Origin: Magicicada septendecula
Taxonomy: Eukaryota > Arthropoda > Insecta > Hemiptera > Cicadidae
Assembly: GCA_034769895.1 (NCBI GenBank)
Contig: CM068372.1
Location: 237,360,343 to 237,424,342, forward strand
Direction of reading: 5' to 3'
DNA length: 64,000 nucleotides
A program made the translations under genes and the position numbers. A model generated the notes under the pieces. The model did not search any database and was not told where the DNA came from. It saw only the letters and a program-made list of their open reading frames with translations. Positions 1-13,779 of the stretch are shown here, in pieces; positions within the stretch are counted from its first letter, which is position 1, and the number at the start of each line of letters is the position of its first letter.

Positions 1-3000
1 CTTGCTTACTTTTCTATTAAATGTAGAAATAGATTTTACCATTATTTTTTGCCGCAAACCATTTAATCTTGTTGCTTAATCCTTTTTCTATATGAATAGC
101 TCATTACAATTATTGTTAATATTTCGTGTAAACAGCAGAGAGATGCTAAGTAGGACATTGTCTCAGGTAAGATTCCATGGTAAATCAAGACTCGCGCGTA
201 TTTCTTCCACCAGTCGACATCACGCGCCAACAACAGCTGATCGCTAGGTTAGCGCGGGAAGCCGGAATGGCCCCCCCTGCCACATAATCACTTAGCACTA
301 CTAAAAGATCAGTATGATGAAACATCACTCAGCCACAGTGAACAATAAACTGAGAAGAAGAGCATTGCAGAGTACTGTATTGGAACTTTCAGATTAAGAC
401 ATGTCAGTAAACAAGCTGTAACAACATGAGTCAAGTGGCTGTCCAGTGATGAGTAATGCATGAGAGACTAATGCTAATGTTTCTGAACATAAAAGAAAAT
501 ATTCTTAGATAGAATAATCAGTCTACAATTATAAAAATTATATTTAATTATTTTTTTTTAATAGCAACTGACTTTTTCGTTTAAACAATAACATAATTTT
601 GAAATTAGGCTACTTAAAATATTTACACTGAAACTTAAAAATCTGTTAATGTCATTAATTGTTTTTATAGGCAACAAAAAAATGAAAAGTGATAAGAACT
701 TGACAGTTTTTTTAATACCTTTCATGCTGCTTATAACAACTGGTTATCAGCGTGCATTTTAAACATGTTTTTCACGATTTTTAAAAATTTATAGTTGTTA
801 TACTGCAAAAGTCTAAAACATGAAACTAGTTTTGTTTGATAGGTATCTAAGATGACTTGATTTTCAGAAATTTTCAGATTTTTTGGAGGTCCCCCACCAG
901 ACATATTAGGCTCTAAACTTTGGCTTTTTTGAAAATTTTCAAACTTTAACATTTTATATAATGGAAAGGGTAATCATCTGAGGTTTCATTTTTTTATATA
1001 AATTCTATAGAGATACAGTTATTAGTGATACCAATTTTAACTTCTAGAAATATCCCCTTCATACCTAAAAAAAATCCCAAAAATGACAATTTAAGCGATT
1101 TTTTTACTAAGTTTTAAGATTAAATTTACCTACTTTCTAAAGCACACATCACGAAGGTTATTGCACAGAAAGATAGCCCATGTCAGTACCTGCAACATGT
1201 TTTTTATTTTACAGGTCTACCTCTTATAGGTCAAGAGATATATAACTTTCCGCAAAAGACAATTTTGAAGAAATTGAGAGTCGGCCATGTTGGAAAAATG
1301 GCCGCAGGCGACAAACGAAGACATAAAATTTGTTTTCAAACATCATTTTGTTACTAGTTTGTATGTAGGAACAACATATAAAAAAATAATTTTTTTCAAA
1401 ATGGTCAAGCAACCACCATTGGATGATTTCCGATGAAATGACAAGGTAGTACAATCAGAATCAGCCCTTATCTTGAACACGATTTTTTTTCGCCATCACC
1501 ATACTGTCTGCCCACGACTGGATGATCGAGGCTGCTCTCTCCCACCACGTGGCCGCTTGTATGCGAGGTAGGGTGAAATATATGTACTAGCCGTTTGGTT
1601 TGCCTACGCTAGTAAGAGCACAGTTCCCCTCTACTCAGCGTCAGCAAACTGACTTCTACAAAAGCCATAGTTTCAAGTGTTCAAGTGTGTATTAATAACT
1701 TCCTCTGTAAATGTATCCCACACAAATAATTTTTTTATTAAAAAAAGACAATTAAAAGTATGGTAACATGATTTAAAATGTGAGAACAAGCGGTGTTGAA
1801 AGTTAAAGAAATAGCAAATTTTATTATGTACGAAAACTAAATTTTTATTATTTATCCAATAATAAATGTATGTATTTAGCACATTAAAACTAAATACACA
1901 AGTACGTAAAGTGAACTTAAACGTAATGTTTGCTATATGAAAACACGATCGACTTAGTTCAGCTGTGAATACATGTACTGAAATAATAATTGTAACAAAT
2001 AATAATACAAAGGCATATGCCAAGTTTTTTAGTCACTCTCATGATAGCTGGTGGCTTTGCAATTTAACACCTGACTACACTTACCTATGTGCCATGTTTG
2101 TGTGTTATGTGACTTCTTGTCACCAGACTGTCTCCGTATAACACTGCAGTTAGATAATTCAATAATTATCTTGCTTTTGTTTTATAGATTCAACTTTGGT
2201 TCTGTCAACCAATTTATTTCAGATATGGAACGTTTTCTTATACAAACTGATAACGAAAGTACTCTTTTAGCCTATACTAATTATCCTTCTATGAATGTAT
2301 TCCAGAAATAAGCAAAATCTTTTGTAATGTACATACAGTATACCATAGTGTACGCTGTATTGTAAAACCACACATTTCACATGGAATGACTGACATGTCG
2401 TTTTTTTTGGAATTTTCCATTTCTTAAACGGTTGCTACTCGTTACCTGTATATCTTTTGTTGCTTTGCCGCATAGGCCTAAGAATATGTACTGTATTCTT
2501 AGACCTTATTAAGTTTACTTTTACAGTGTTACTTTCACTTACATTTAGTTTGAATCTGCAGTCTGTCTGTTAGTGCGCAGTCTACTGTATTTAAAATTCA
2601 TAAAATATCAGGCATCAAACGTCAAATCTTAACGGTTTATGAAAAAGTACGATTAACTCGGGATTTAGGAAGCGGTACTTCTAATTCAACAGTGTCTAAG
2701 AAATACTGTTTATCGGCATTTTAATTATAACATTAGATTTAAATTTACTCGAGCTTCTGTGCACTACAGTGAACTGTAGTGAATTACAGGTAACTTAATT
2801 ATTTTAGTGTATAGTCTACTAAACATAAATGTTAATTTACATGATTAAATATTGTAGTTTATGCATTTGCTTAGTAAATTCATTTTTTGAAATTAAATTC
2901 TGTAATTCATACATCTTTTTTTTTAAAGTATGTTTTGTCAATATGAAGCCTATCTCTTTATGGGAAAATTATCTGTATTTTGCGGGGAAAACATATATCG

Positions 3001-4948
3001 GTTACGAGGAAGAAATTTACACATTTGTTATAAACAAGTTCCACTGTATTTGCTTCTAAAGTACATGGTAATATGATTTTGTTAGGAATGTATGAATGCA
3101 TTAAGAGAGCAAGAGACGGGCTAAATTGAGGGGGGGTGAGGGACTAGTGAGACAAGGTAATGTTCTCAGCTTAGAGATTACAACACCCCCACTTAGCCTA
3201 CTGTAGTACCCAGCCATGCTTCTCCCACCTTACACAATGCTCGATCATCGAATTGCGGCCAGACAGTACTTCCATTTCCTTATGGAACATGGAAGTAAAA
3301 TATCAATTTGGCAATGTTGTCTACACCTGTTGTCTAAACTATTGTACAACTGAAAAACCCCCTTTTTACTATCTATCAGTTTCCAAGCAGTTTTTACAGG
3401 AAAATTTAATTAATGAAAAACTATTAATTGTTGAAAAATGATCAGCTATGTTATCAGCTCTATACTCATCAAACTTTTATTTTCACAGTAATACTATTTA
3501 CATTTAAACACTTAAGTTTCAGTAGAAAAAGTCAATAGAATCCGTTTTAAATGCTGAATCCAAAACAAAGTAATAATATACTAAAAACCATTAAATTCAT
3601 CTTCTTTTGTCATCAATTGCTTCACATTTTTAAGCAACCTACCATTCTCTTTTCACTTCTGCATACTTTCCACATTCCACTTTGGAGTTTACAATATTCC
3701 TATACATTTACTCTAATCTTTATTTAACTTATCAGTATAATATCCTTGACTATGTTTTCATTCCTGTGCGATACCATTCAGTATGTCTTATAAATACATA
3801 AGTTATATACAAGATTTAACTACATATAGTTAAATTACATTTAAGAATATAATAATATATTTATATAGTTCTATATAAATTATATAGAAGATTTGATTAC
3901 AAATATGATCAAGTGAACAAGAAAACAAGTTAAAATTAAAGTAGAAAAATTAATGATGCTGTTGACAAAACAAGGCCATAAGCAAGGCTTGCTGTTGAAA
4001 AACAAGCATTTACAATGCTTGGAAATTTTCAGTAAATAAGGAGTAATGAAAAAGCACCATTTACTGTAGGATGGCCCACTCATGCTCAGACTCCAACATT
4101 TGATGGAAACATTCACTGGGTGACTTATTTTCATTAATTTGAAGCTGCTGCTCATTTAAACAAAAGTCAAAAAAAGAGAAAAGGCCTTTCACTTGTTCTT
4201 GTTTTAAAGGGGAACTGTCACAGTACTGACACTGAAAAGTACCACTTGACAGCGGCATACTTACATTCTGGAATGGGGTCCAGCACCAGTGCGATGTGTA
4301 CTATGCTAACTGAAAGCAAGGCAACAGCATTTTGGGAAGAGCCTCGAGTCATTTTAAACAACTGTTGATGGGAGCCAGTGACCAAGTGACTAGGTTCACC
4401 TAACGTGGAGGATTGGAGAGCTTCTGAATGTGGTTTTCTTCCTTACATTTACTGATGGCATACGCTATAGTAAATTACAACAAACATTAAGTGTAGCACC
4501 AAAATTGCTCAGACACTTGTTCATGCCCTTGAGTTGAAAGCTGCCAAGTCACTGACCAGCTATATCTATGGGGCTATGTCATCACTTAATATTCAAAAAG
4601 GTTCCAGTATCATGCTGTTGTTATTATGGAAATAGTCCAGAAATGATCCAAGAGAAACAATTTAAAGGACCCAGACCCCTTTGAATGTTCAGAACAAGAC
4701 AGACCTAAACCACCCCTTCATAAACCATTTTGTAACTGCAAAATTTTGCATATCGAAATACATGGGTTCTTGAAGTTAGGAACTGTGAAAAAAGTAAAAA
4801 TGAGTGAACAGTGACTTGTCATTTACAGAAATGTGTAAGATGCATTTCTCATACATTATAGAGTATAAGAATATTATATCACTGACAGTAAATATTAAAA
4901 GCAAAACAGACTTTTCTTTCTTTTACAATACACAAATACTATACTTAC
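1..4948 (-). other. PTEN intron 5 (partial) with repeat relics
   Basis: AT-rich intron downstream of exon 5, running off the window. It holds a repeat-like stretch at about 730-1500, whose last 80 bases match the dispersed repeat at 51280-51340. It also holds a pogo/Tigger helix-turn-helix relic at 2611-2712 and, at 3268-3298, a palindrome-like segment identical to 51340-51367. Minus-strand short ORFs at 3880-4260 are unrecognised. No C2-domain PTEN exon was seen. Confidence 0.6.
2611..2712 (+). pseudogene. Tigger/pogo transposase N-terminal relic
   Basis: Without a start codon, one frame reads KRQILTVYEKVRLTRDLGSG, then TSNSTVSKKYC. This is the psq/CENP-B-type helix-turn-helix of Tigger (pogo) transposases. 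The frame closes soon after and no DDE domain follows. Flanking TIRs are not identifiable with certainty. It is a short fossil unrelated in position to the larger Tigger at 47525-50012. Confidence 0.6.
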
Positions 4949-5093
4949 TGCCCTGTCCACCACTAAATTGATTTGGCACAGGTTCAAGATGGATCTCCCG
5001 CACCAATAGAGTAACAGGACGGTATTCCAGTTGTTCCCTGACCATCGTAGCATAGTAATCAACATATCGACGTTGGCTGGGAATTGTTACACC
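4949..5093 (-). CDS. PTEN: PTEN exon 5 (end of phosphatase domain, start of C2)
   Basis: This 145-bp exon has acceptor CCTACAG and donor GTAAGT and ends in phase 1. It encodes [18 protein letters not shown], the most conserved PTEN block, then the first C2 strands ([17 protein letters not shown]) and FSGGQG. It corresponds to human exon 6 (142 bp, from memory), one codon longer. No later exon was found by eye in 1-4948, so the remaining C2 domain and C-terminal tail should lie beyond the left edge. The five exons together give 664 coding bases, about 55% of a PTEN of usual length (about 400 residues). Confidence 0.95.
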
Positions 5094-5370
5094 CTGTAGG
5101 AAAGCAAATATACTCTAAAAATCTTATTTCCACAAACATAAATGTGGAGGATGAAATTTTTTTTAAGTTTTGTGAACACAAATTATACAAAAACAGGTTT
5201 GCACATAACAAAGTTTCTGACGTATTATTATTTTTACACAAACATTGGCATAAAATGCACTTAAAACTGTTTTAATATGGTTTACACCTGCTAAATACTT
5301 TGCCCTATCCCACAATAAATGTCTCACAGCTTTATACACTGAGAACATCTGTAATATGCAAATTCTATTT

Positions 5371-5457
5371 GAAGGAGGAGGAGGAGGAGGAGGAGGAGGA
5401 GGAGGAGGAGGAGGAGGAGGAGGAGGAGGAGGAGGAGGAGGAGGAGGAGGAGGAGGA
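5371..5457 (+). repeat. (GGA)n microsatellite
   Basis: About 28 uninterrupted GGA/GAG triplets. The poly-Gly, poly-Glu and poly-Pro reading frames across it are by-products of the repeat. It sits in PTEN intron 4 just upstream of the piggyBac relic. Confidence 0.98.
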
Positions 5458-5639
5458 TTTACGATTGGACGGCCAACAGTCCTGCGACAAAACGTCACTC
5501 TTTTGATAAAGCAGTTAGCGGGTTACAAATTAGTTTCGAAGACACGACAACTCAGTTAATTTTTTTTATAGATTTTTCCCCTTAGAATTTATTTCTGTCA
5601 TTTGCACAGAAATAAATAATTACTACAAATTTGTTACCG

Positions 5640-6900
5640 CAAAATTGACAACATTACCATCCCGATTGTCCCGATGGAAAGATATATAGAGCCTGCAAAA
5701 TTGTATTGCTTCTTGGTGTGTTCACTGCTGATGCCAAGAGTAAAAAAATTAGAAATAGACGAATATTGGGCAAAGGATTTGCTATTACTGATGCCGATAT
5801 TTCCCCAAATTATGTCTAGGGACCGATTTAAACTAATTCTGCGACTTTTACATTTTTGTGACAATTCGACCCCTACTCAAGATAGCCTTGTAAAAATACG
5901 GCTTATAGTCGAACACACAAGAAAACAATTTAGAGAGGCCTTAAATCCATTTGAAAATTTAGTAATTGACGAAAGTTTGTTGCTATTCAAAGGTCGTCTC
6001 CAATTCAAACAGTATATACCCAAAAAACGTAGCCGTTTCGGTATTAAAATTTTTGTTCTTTGTGACATAGAAAGCAATTATATTATTGATTACATTATCT
6101 ATACGCTGGTGCAGGAACAGAAATTATGTCTGGAAACGCTGAATGGGGAAAATCAGGTGATGTTGTAAGTTTGTTGTTGCCGTATTTGAACCGGGGTCAC
6201 ACCATTTATCTCAATAATTGGTATTAGAGTCCTGATTTCTTTTTATGGCTCAATGAAAAATTGACAAATGCCGTCGGTAGTGCGAAAAAATAGAAAAAAC
6301 GTCCCGCCAATGTCCGAGAAACTGAAAAAAGGTGAAATACAGTTCAGTCATCTGGAACACTTCTTGCACTGAAATGGATGGACAACAAAGAAGTTTGGAT
6401 GCTTTCTATTGTGCATGGACCACAGTGGTAGAAACTGACAAAAAAGAACATACAACGGTAAAATAAAAATTAAACCCGCGTGTGGTAGACTATAATAAAT
6501 CAATGGGTGCCGTGGATAAAACAGACATGATGCTAAGTTCGGTAAAGTGCATACATAAAACAATAAAGTGGTATAACAATTTTTTTTTCACGTGACAGAT
6601 TTGTGTGTGCTCAACGCAAAAACAATGTTTGAAATACACAAAAAACAAAAATCGCTCCTTCCTAAATTTCATTTAGAACTTATCCGCCAGTCGCTAGATA
6701 AATTTCATGGGCAATTAGAAAAAAATACAGGTGGACGAAGAACAAGAGAAGATGAATCTCCATTTCGACTGGAACACACAGATGGTCATTACCCAGCGTT
6801 TCTTCCAGGAACAGAAAAAAAAAGAAATACACCAAAGATGGTGCTTGGTCTGTGCATCTCATTCGCAACAAAAAATGACATGAATTAGATGCAAAAAGTG
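5640..6900 (+). pseudogene. piggyBac-family transposase, degenerate copy
   Basis: The largest intact piece (5674-6168) carries the family blocks IDEYWAKD, MSRDRFKLILRLLHF and VIDESLLLFKGRLQFKQYIP followed by a GIKIFVLCD segment, so the first catalytic Asp is present. The second block (near 6202) reads LNNWY where the family has LDNWY, so that Asp is lost. The third block, MGAVDKTDMM (near 6510), survives in another frame. The C-terminal stretch is 6592-6888. Stops and frameshifts separate the pieces. TIRs and TTAA boundaries were not found, so the ends are approximate. Inactive. Confidence 0.85.
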
Positions 6901-7099
6901 TGATGTTGCACTTTGCATGGTGCCGTGTTTTGAAAAATACCATACTTTAAAAAATGATTAGATATAATAATTAAAAACATTTGTTTTAACAATTTAATGT
7001 AGTAATTGTAGCTTTTATGATAAATAAAAAATAAAAAAATTATAAAAAATAAAAAAAATTCAATTCAATTCAATTTAAAAAAAGTTTTTAACTCAGCCA

Positions 7100-8493
<1,394 letters not shown>

Positions 8494-8643
8494 TAAATAT
8501 CATTATTGTTTGACGACTCGGAACACTAAGTTTTTTATAAGTAAAATCGTAAAGATTTACCTTACAGCCTAAACCGGCTTATAAGTATGATTTTACTTAT
8601 AAAAAACTTAGTGTTCCGAGTCATCAAACAATAGTGATATTTA
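8494..8643. repeat. Short palindrome of Penelope-3 terminal sequence
   Basis: Two inverted arms (about 8494-8577 and 8590-8643) are copies of the sequence that ends the Penelope-type fragment at 53492-53580, including the shared block around CCGAGTC and the TTTTTTATAAGTAAAATC stretch. The left arm starts just past the hammerhead-like core (GCCGGTTTAGGC retained, GAAA lost). It is a coding-free, head-to-head terminal-repeat remnant in PTEN intron 4. Confidence 0.75.
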
Positions 8644-9075
8644 GTTAAGTAACGGACACATCATGGACAACGAAATCCAAGAATTTAATCTGCGTTATAT
8701 TTAAAGCCTTTCATGTGAATTATCTGGATAGAATTTTATGGGTAGAAACTAAAATCACAGTCTTAGTAAACAACATTGTACTAAACAACATAGTAAATCT
8801 AGAGTGTAAACAAAAATGGACCAAGTGAAAAACTGAATTGGTGCTGTTGCTACATCTAGCCAAAACATTTTTTTCTGTTCCACAGTAATTCTGCATAAGA
8901 AATCTTGTACCATCAATTTCTAATCTAAGTAATGATGTTCAGTTTTTCTGATACTCTTATCATAAACATATGGGTATGAAAAAACAAACACTTTCTAATT
9001 GTGTTGTTTAAATCAGAAAACCTGCTGCCATTAATTTTCTAAAAGATACTAACATCAGTTAAAAAACCAACTTAC
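8644..9075. other. Intron 4, no gene seen
   Basis: AT-rich sequence next to exon 4 with no recognisable element. Confidence 0.5.
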
Positions 9076-9183
9076 TTTCTTATCAGTTGTCCTCTTTTGT
9101 CCATAATAATTGAGTGCTTCAGCAGCTGTAGGGAACTGTTTACTGTGAAGCATGTAACAACACACCATAACCCCAGTCCGTCC
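9076..9183 (-). CDS. PTEN: PTEN exon 4 (P-loop Arg, GRTGVM segment)
   Basis: This 108-bp exon, 36 whole codons, has acceptor TTTTTACAG and donor GTAAGT, with phase 0 at both ends. It opens with [17 protein letters not shown], supplying the arginine of the HCxxGxxR signature. It continues through a helical segment ([17 protein letters not shown]) and joins directly to [10 protein letters not shown] of exon 5. Intron 3 upstream is 36.4 kb and transposon-filled; intron 4 downstream is about 4 kb. Confidence 0.95.
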
Positions 9184-10703
9184 CTGTAAAAATTACACCA
9201 ATAGTTTATATGAAAATAAGACATCGGAACACCATAATTTACTTTTTGTACTGGATTTAAACAACCATTAAAAAATAATTCATACAATGTGTTGCAATTA
9301 TTCGGCTTCGGCCGAATGCAACGATCGGCAAATCGTACTTTGCCCGACGACCTGACATCACGCCGTTCCCTTTACTAACGGAGCCGTTTGTTCGGTTAAA
9401 TCTTGCCAGTCGAACACCAGACCGCCCTTGTGAGCAGAGCCGTCCTTTCAGCACATTAAATAAGAAGCCTCGATTACCAAAGTAACTATGATTTTTGGTT
9501 ATCATAAATCAATGCTGGGGACAAATAATTTTCATCTATTACGTTTGTAAAATAAAAGAAAACTTGTAATTTCTGTAAAAAGATTGTTATTTATAACCAA
9601 TCAAGACGTATCTTGTTTGTAACAGTCAGCCTTGACTAAAACCAATTTTCAGTCAGTCAATTTAAAGAAAAAAATAAAGATATGTAAAGTTCATTGTCAG
9701 TATTTGTTGTATATATAATGTGAAATTGTAATTTTATAATGTAATTTTGTGATTTTGTAATTTTGTGATCACGCACTATACGAATGAATGTGGGCGTACT
9801 AATTAAGCTGTGCGGGTGCATAAAGTATATTAAAAGATGTGAAATTTTCAGTTCAAAACTTGGTTCGACGTACAGGAGTGAGAATACAAGTATATGGACT
9901 CGACGTAGCTTTCTTCACACGTTCTTCCAGCGTGAACATAGCAGCGGTCCATGGCTGAGCTGAGAAACATGCACCCGTTGCGACCAGCTGCAGTAGGCTG
10001 TGAGCGAACCTCTCCGGATAGCCAAGTAACACCTAACCGTTAACAACTTTCAGTGGAAGCTACAGTACAATTAATAATGAAAAGAGAGATAAACTAGTTT
10101 CCTCACCTTATGTGACATGAACCAAAACCTTTTATGAATATTTTGTGATGCAGAACAGTGTTAGAATTTTCATGAACCGATCACATCTTGTACGCTAAAC
10201 ACTATTAACTGTAAACCAGTATTGATTTATGCGATCGTTCCATATCCAGCAATCAGTTTATCCTATATATAAATTATACAATTATTGAATTTTAGCAAAC
10301 CATTTATTCAGTATTTAATCTTTTCAATATTTCACTTATTTCTGAGTTGGATTAACTCAGTAATTAACTTTTGCTGACTGACTTATGATTACGTAAAGTT
10401 TCGAGTCTCATATTGTTTTGAAATAAATGGGTCGAGTTCGACTCTGCTCACTAACTGGTGTCTCAAAATTTTGTTTGCTTACACCTGCCCCCCTTTTGGG
10501 AATCATGTTAAACTTTAAGGATATCTGAGAAGTATGTTATAATGTGTAGAGAGACATAAATAGTAATAAGTATTTTGGTTGATTTTGTGGTATACTATGT
10601 TATTTTTTGTGTATTCTGTGTGTTGCGCTTTTGGGGCCAAGCAAGCAAGGAAGTGTGCAACAAATGCTGTCTTTCACTTCAGCAACAGCTGAACATATGG
10701 TAA
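9184..10703. other. Intron 3, possible old retroelement terminal sequence
   Basis: 9284-9480 is unusually GC-rich for the window and contains a TTCGGCTTCGGCCGAA palindrome. 9700-10500 has a TATATAA motif and a mixed-composition, LTR-like texture. No target duplication or coding sequence supports a definite element. The rest is ordinary AT-rich intron. Confidence 0.3.
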
Positions 10704-10711
10704 CATATTCC

Positions 10712-13455
10712 CAGTGGTGTCATCCAGCCGGTTCGCACCGGTTCGGCCGAACGGGTTGTTAAATTTAGGATAGTTCGGCGAACCGGTTGTTACTTGTTAA
10801 AAGCTGTAATTAGAGTTTTAGTAGTGAATCGCTGAATCAAGGAAAATGGCCGACGATTTCAACAATATATGATTTCGAAGCTGAGCAGTTTCGATGTTGT
10901 GGTGTTCCGTCGTTCTGCGACAATATCGATCTTCGCAACTTTCGAGACACTTGCCGTTACGCGCCAGTGCCAGTGACCTTAACGCCACGTTTGGAAGTTT
11001 TTAGGTTGTGTTTGAATTTTTTTTTTGTGGTGTACACCGTGTACTGTACTGATTAGTGTAGTTTTGAATTCTGTGTTTGTTTATAACTCGACTCTTTTAA
11101 AACATTCAGTCAACATTTTATTATGAAACGACAGTCAAACCTGATTAGTTTTTTCAGTAGGCCTGTTTGTTCCAGCCAGAAACAGCCTAAACTTGTTTGT
11201 GTTTGTGATGACAGCACTGAAGATTCAGAGACTTCGCTATCGCTACCATCTGATGACAGGGCTGTTTCTAATTTGCTGATATGGTCAGAAAAGCAGCATG
11301 AATATTTATGAGTAAGTACTCATGGCTTAATATTACTGAAAAAAAAAAACAGTGTAGGATGCAAAGTATGTTCCCAAATAAATTCTTTAAATGTTGAAAG
11401 TGCTAAACACATTCACATTTCAACTGAATGGAAAAATTCAAAAATCGTCCCAAATGGATCAACAAAGGAAATACAACAGGCATCTATCCGCAAAAAACTT
11501 AATGAGCATGCATGTTCTGAATCACACAATAAAGCAATTCAAATAATTGAAGAGTCTAAATAAAACAAAATTGTTGCATCTGTTGATAAAGTCCATGAAA
11601 AGCAATTACTTGTGTACAGTCTAGTAAAACGTAACAGACCCATGCAAGATATTGAGGCAGAAATAGAATTACAAGAAAAAAATGGCGTAGACCTTGGAGT
11701 TTCTTTACACTCAAGGCAAACTGCAATGGCCATTGCCCAACATACATCTGTTAAGTTAAGGAATCAGATTTTTTCTAAAATTATTGAACAAAATTCCAAA
11801 CTTTGTATTGTAATTAATGAAGCCAGCACAGTATAAAAAAAAAAGTGCATTGATCGTTATACTGAGATGCGATATTTTAGGCTCAGATGAGCCAATAAAC
11901 GTATTTGTTGATTTAAAAGAACTTGTCTCTACAAATGCAGAGATGATTTCTCATATTTTACTTCTTACATTAGAAAGTTATGGCTTTAATGATCCCTATC
12001 TAAAGAAAAATTTGATTGGATTTTGCTCTGATGGTGCCAGTACTATGTTAAGTTGTAAGTCAGGAGTTTCAGTTAGATTATTAAGTAAATACCCTGGTAT
12101 AATAATTTGGCATTGTTTAAGCCACCGAGTACAACTGGCTCTTGATGACGCTATCAAATCTATTTCACAAGTCAATCATTTCAAAGCATTTCTTGAGAAG
12201 ATCTATTGCTTCTACCACACCTCAAACAAAAATCAAATGGAGTTAAACAATATAGCCAATGATTTGGAATTGGAAATCATAAAAAGGAAATCATAAAAAT
12301 TGGTCGTGTTTTAGGCCCTAGGTGGGTAGCGTGCAGTGTAAGAGCAACAAAAGCTGTATGGAAGGCCTATCCAGCCCTATATAACCATTTTTCTTAATCA
12401 AATCAGACAGGTTTGAAACTGCGAATGGAAAATTTGAATTTCATAGAGGACCTTGCTGTAATGACTGATCTACTAGAAGAACTGCTACTCTTATCTCTTG
12501 CATTGCAAAGCCAGGATGTAACTGTAGTGAAAGCAGATCGACTGATCAAGAGATGCATAAGAGCATTAAGTATATTAAAAGACAGCAAAGGAAAATATGA
12601 AAGTCTTGTACCTACAACGATAAAATAAGATACCCATAAACATATTCCATTCAGTAGAAATAACAAAATTGTAAAATTACCAAGAAATCAACTGATACAA
12701 AGTGTCATAGATAACATGACAAACAGATTAGGGAGTGAAGAAAATGAGACATAAAAATATGTTGTCTCTATTTACCCTATTGGACTCTACCACCTGGCCA
12801 AGTGAAGTCACACTTTCTCCCTGGTATGACGGAGAAAAAAAGCTTTATAAATTAAGCAATCTTATAAAGTTTGACATTCCGGTAAATGATTTTAGAGACC
12901 TAATTGATGACAGAGACATGCCTAACAAAACACAACCTGGAAGCATATTACAAGTTAAGAAAATCATGAAGGTGATTGCTGTAAGCTCAGCAGAAGCAGA
13001 GCGCGCTTTCAGTTTGATGAATATAATAGCTACTGATCAGAGGAATGCTCTTCTTGTCAGCAACATCTCCCACTTGATGACCATAAAGCTTATAGGGAAA
13101 CCTATATCAGACTGGGATCCAACCCCGTTTGTGAAATTGTGGCTACGACAGGGGCACCACACGGCAACCGATACGAGAGTGAGAAGGAAAGTGAAGCAAG
13201 ATTTTTCGAAAAACCAAAGTACCATTTGGAGCCTTCTGTAACATCAACCTACAGACAGTTTGGCTATAAACTGAAGATTAGAAATTGTTTTTTGTTTCAG
13301 AATATAAAACAAATTTAATGTAGCTTAAGTAAGAATATATCATATTTTCTTTCTGTGCATTTCATATTACATCTTTCTTTCCCTTCCCCATAATACAGTT
13401 CACATCCAACTCGGTCTACAGAACCGGTTGTTAAATTTTTAGGGTGACGCCACTG
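10712..13455 (+). mobile_element. hAT transposon (hAT-1), complete ends
   Basis: A 2,744-bp element with TIRs CAGTGGTGTCA and TGACGCCACTG (one mismatch). It is flanked by perfect 8-bp target duplications CATATTCC at 10704-10711 and 13456-13463, which is diagnostic of hAT. The subterminal regions share a CCGGTT-rich motif. It carries a broken KIAA1586-like transposase gene in plus orientation. It lies in PTEN intron 3, antisense to the host gene. Confidence 0.95.
11123..13241 (+). pseudogene. hAT transposase, KIAA1586/ZMYM-like, broken
   Basis: From the ATG at 11123 (MKRQSNLISFFSR) the frame is interrupted by at least four stops and by frameshifts. A Cys2-His2 finger (CKVC...H...H) lies near 11360-11520. 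The hAT core is at 11612-12296. Its first acidic motif reads VINEAS where related proteins have an Asp, the second (FCSDGAS) is intact, and the WHCLSHRVQLAL Cys-His motif follows. The C-terminal dimerisation block (AEAERAFSLMN with the catalytic Glu) is at about 12960-13030. The gene is dead, but all domains are still in order. Confidence 0.85.
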
Positions 13456-13779
13456 CATATTCCTCTCAAACATTTATATTTTGCAACAGCTAAAGTACAA
13501 AATTTTCTTAATAATAAATAATACTTTATATCTTTAAAAACAAGAATCTATTTTTTATTCTTGTTATAATGTTTAAACAATTATAAATTTAATTTACTGT
13601 CATCACCAGTATTATAATGTACATTACAAAATATTTACTACTATATTCATACAAAAACAGTGAAGAGATAAGAGCTCTTGAGTGGAATGCATACACTTCT
13701 CTTTTTATGGGATCATTAAATATATTTGCCTGTTACAACAAGAAATTTGTACTTTATGACTAATTGGGGAAATATGTAT

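Noticed and set aside
3880..4258. Two overlapping minus-strand ORFs in intron 5, considered as a PTEN C2 exon or a zinc-finger relic
   Set aside because: No C2 motif, no fitting splice sites in phase 1, and only scattered cysteines.
5163..5559. Long poly-Pro, poly-Glu and poly-Gly ORFs
   Set aside because: They are translations of the (GGA)n microsatellite with random ends.
9284..10500. Possible solo LTR
   Set aside because: TG...CA ends can be drawn but no target duplication, PBS or second copy supports them.
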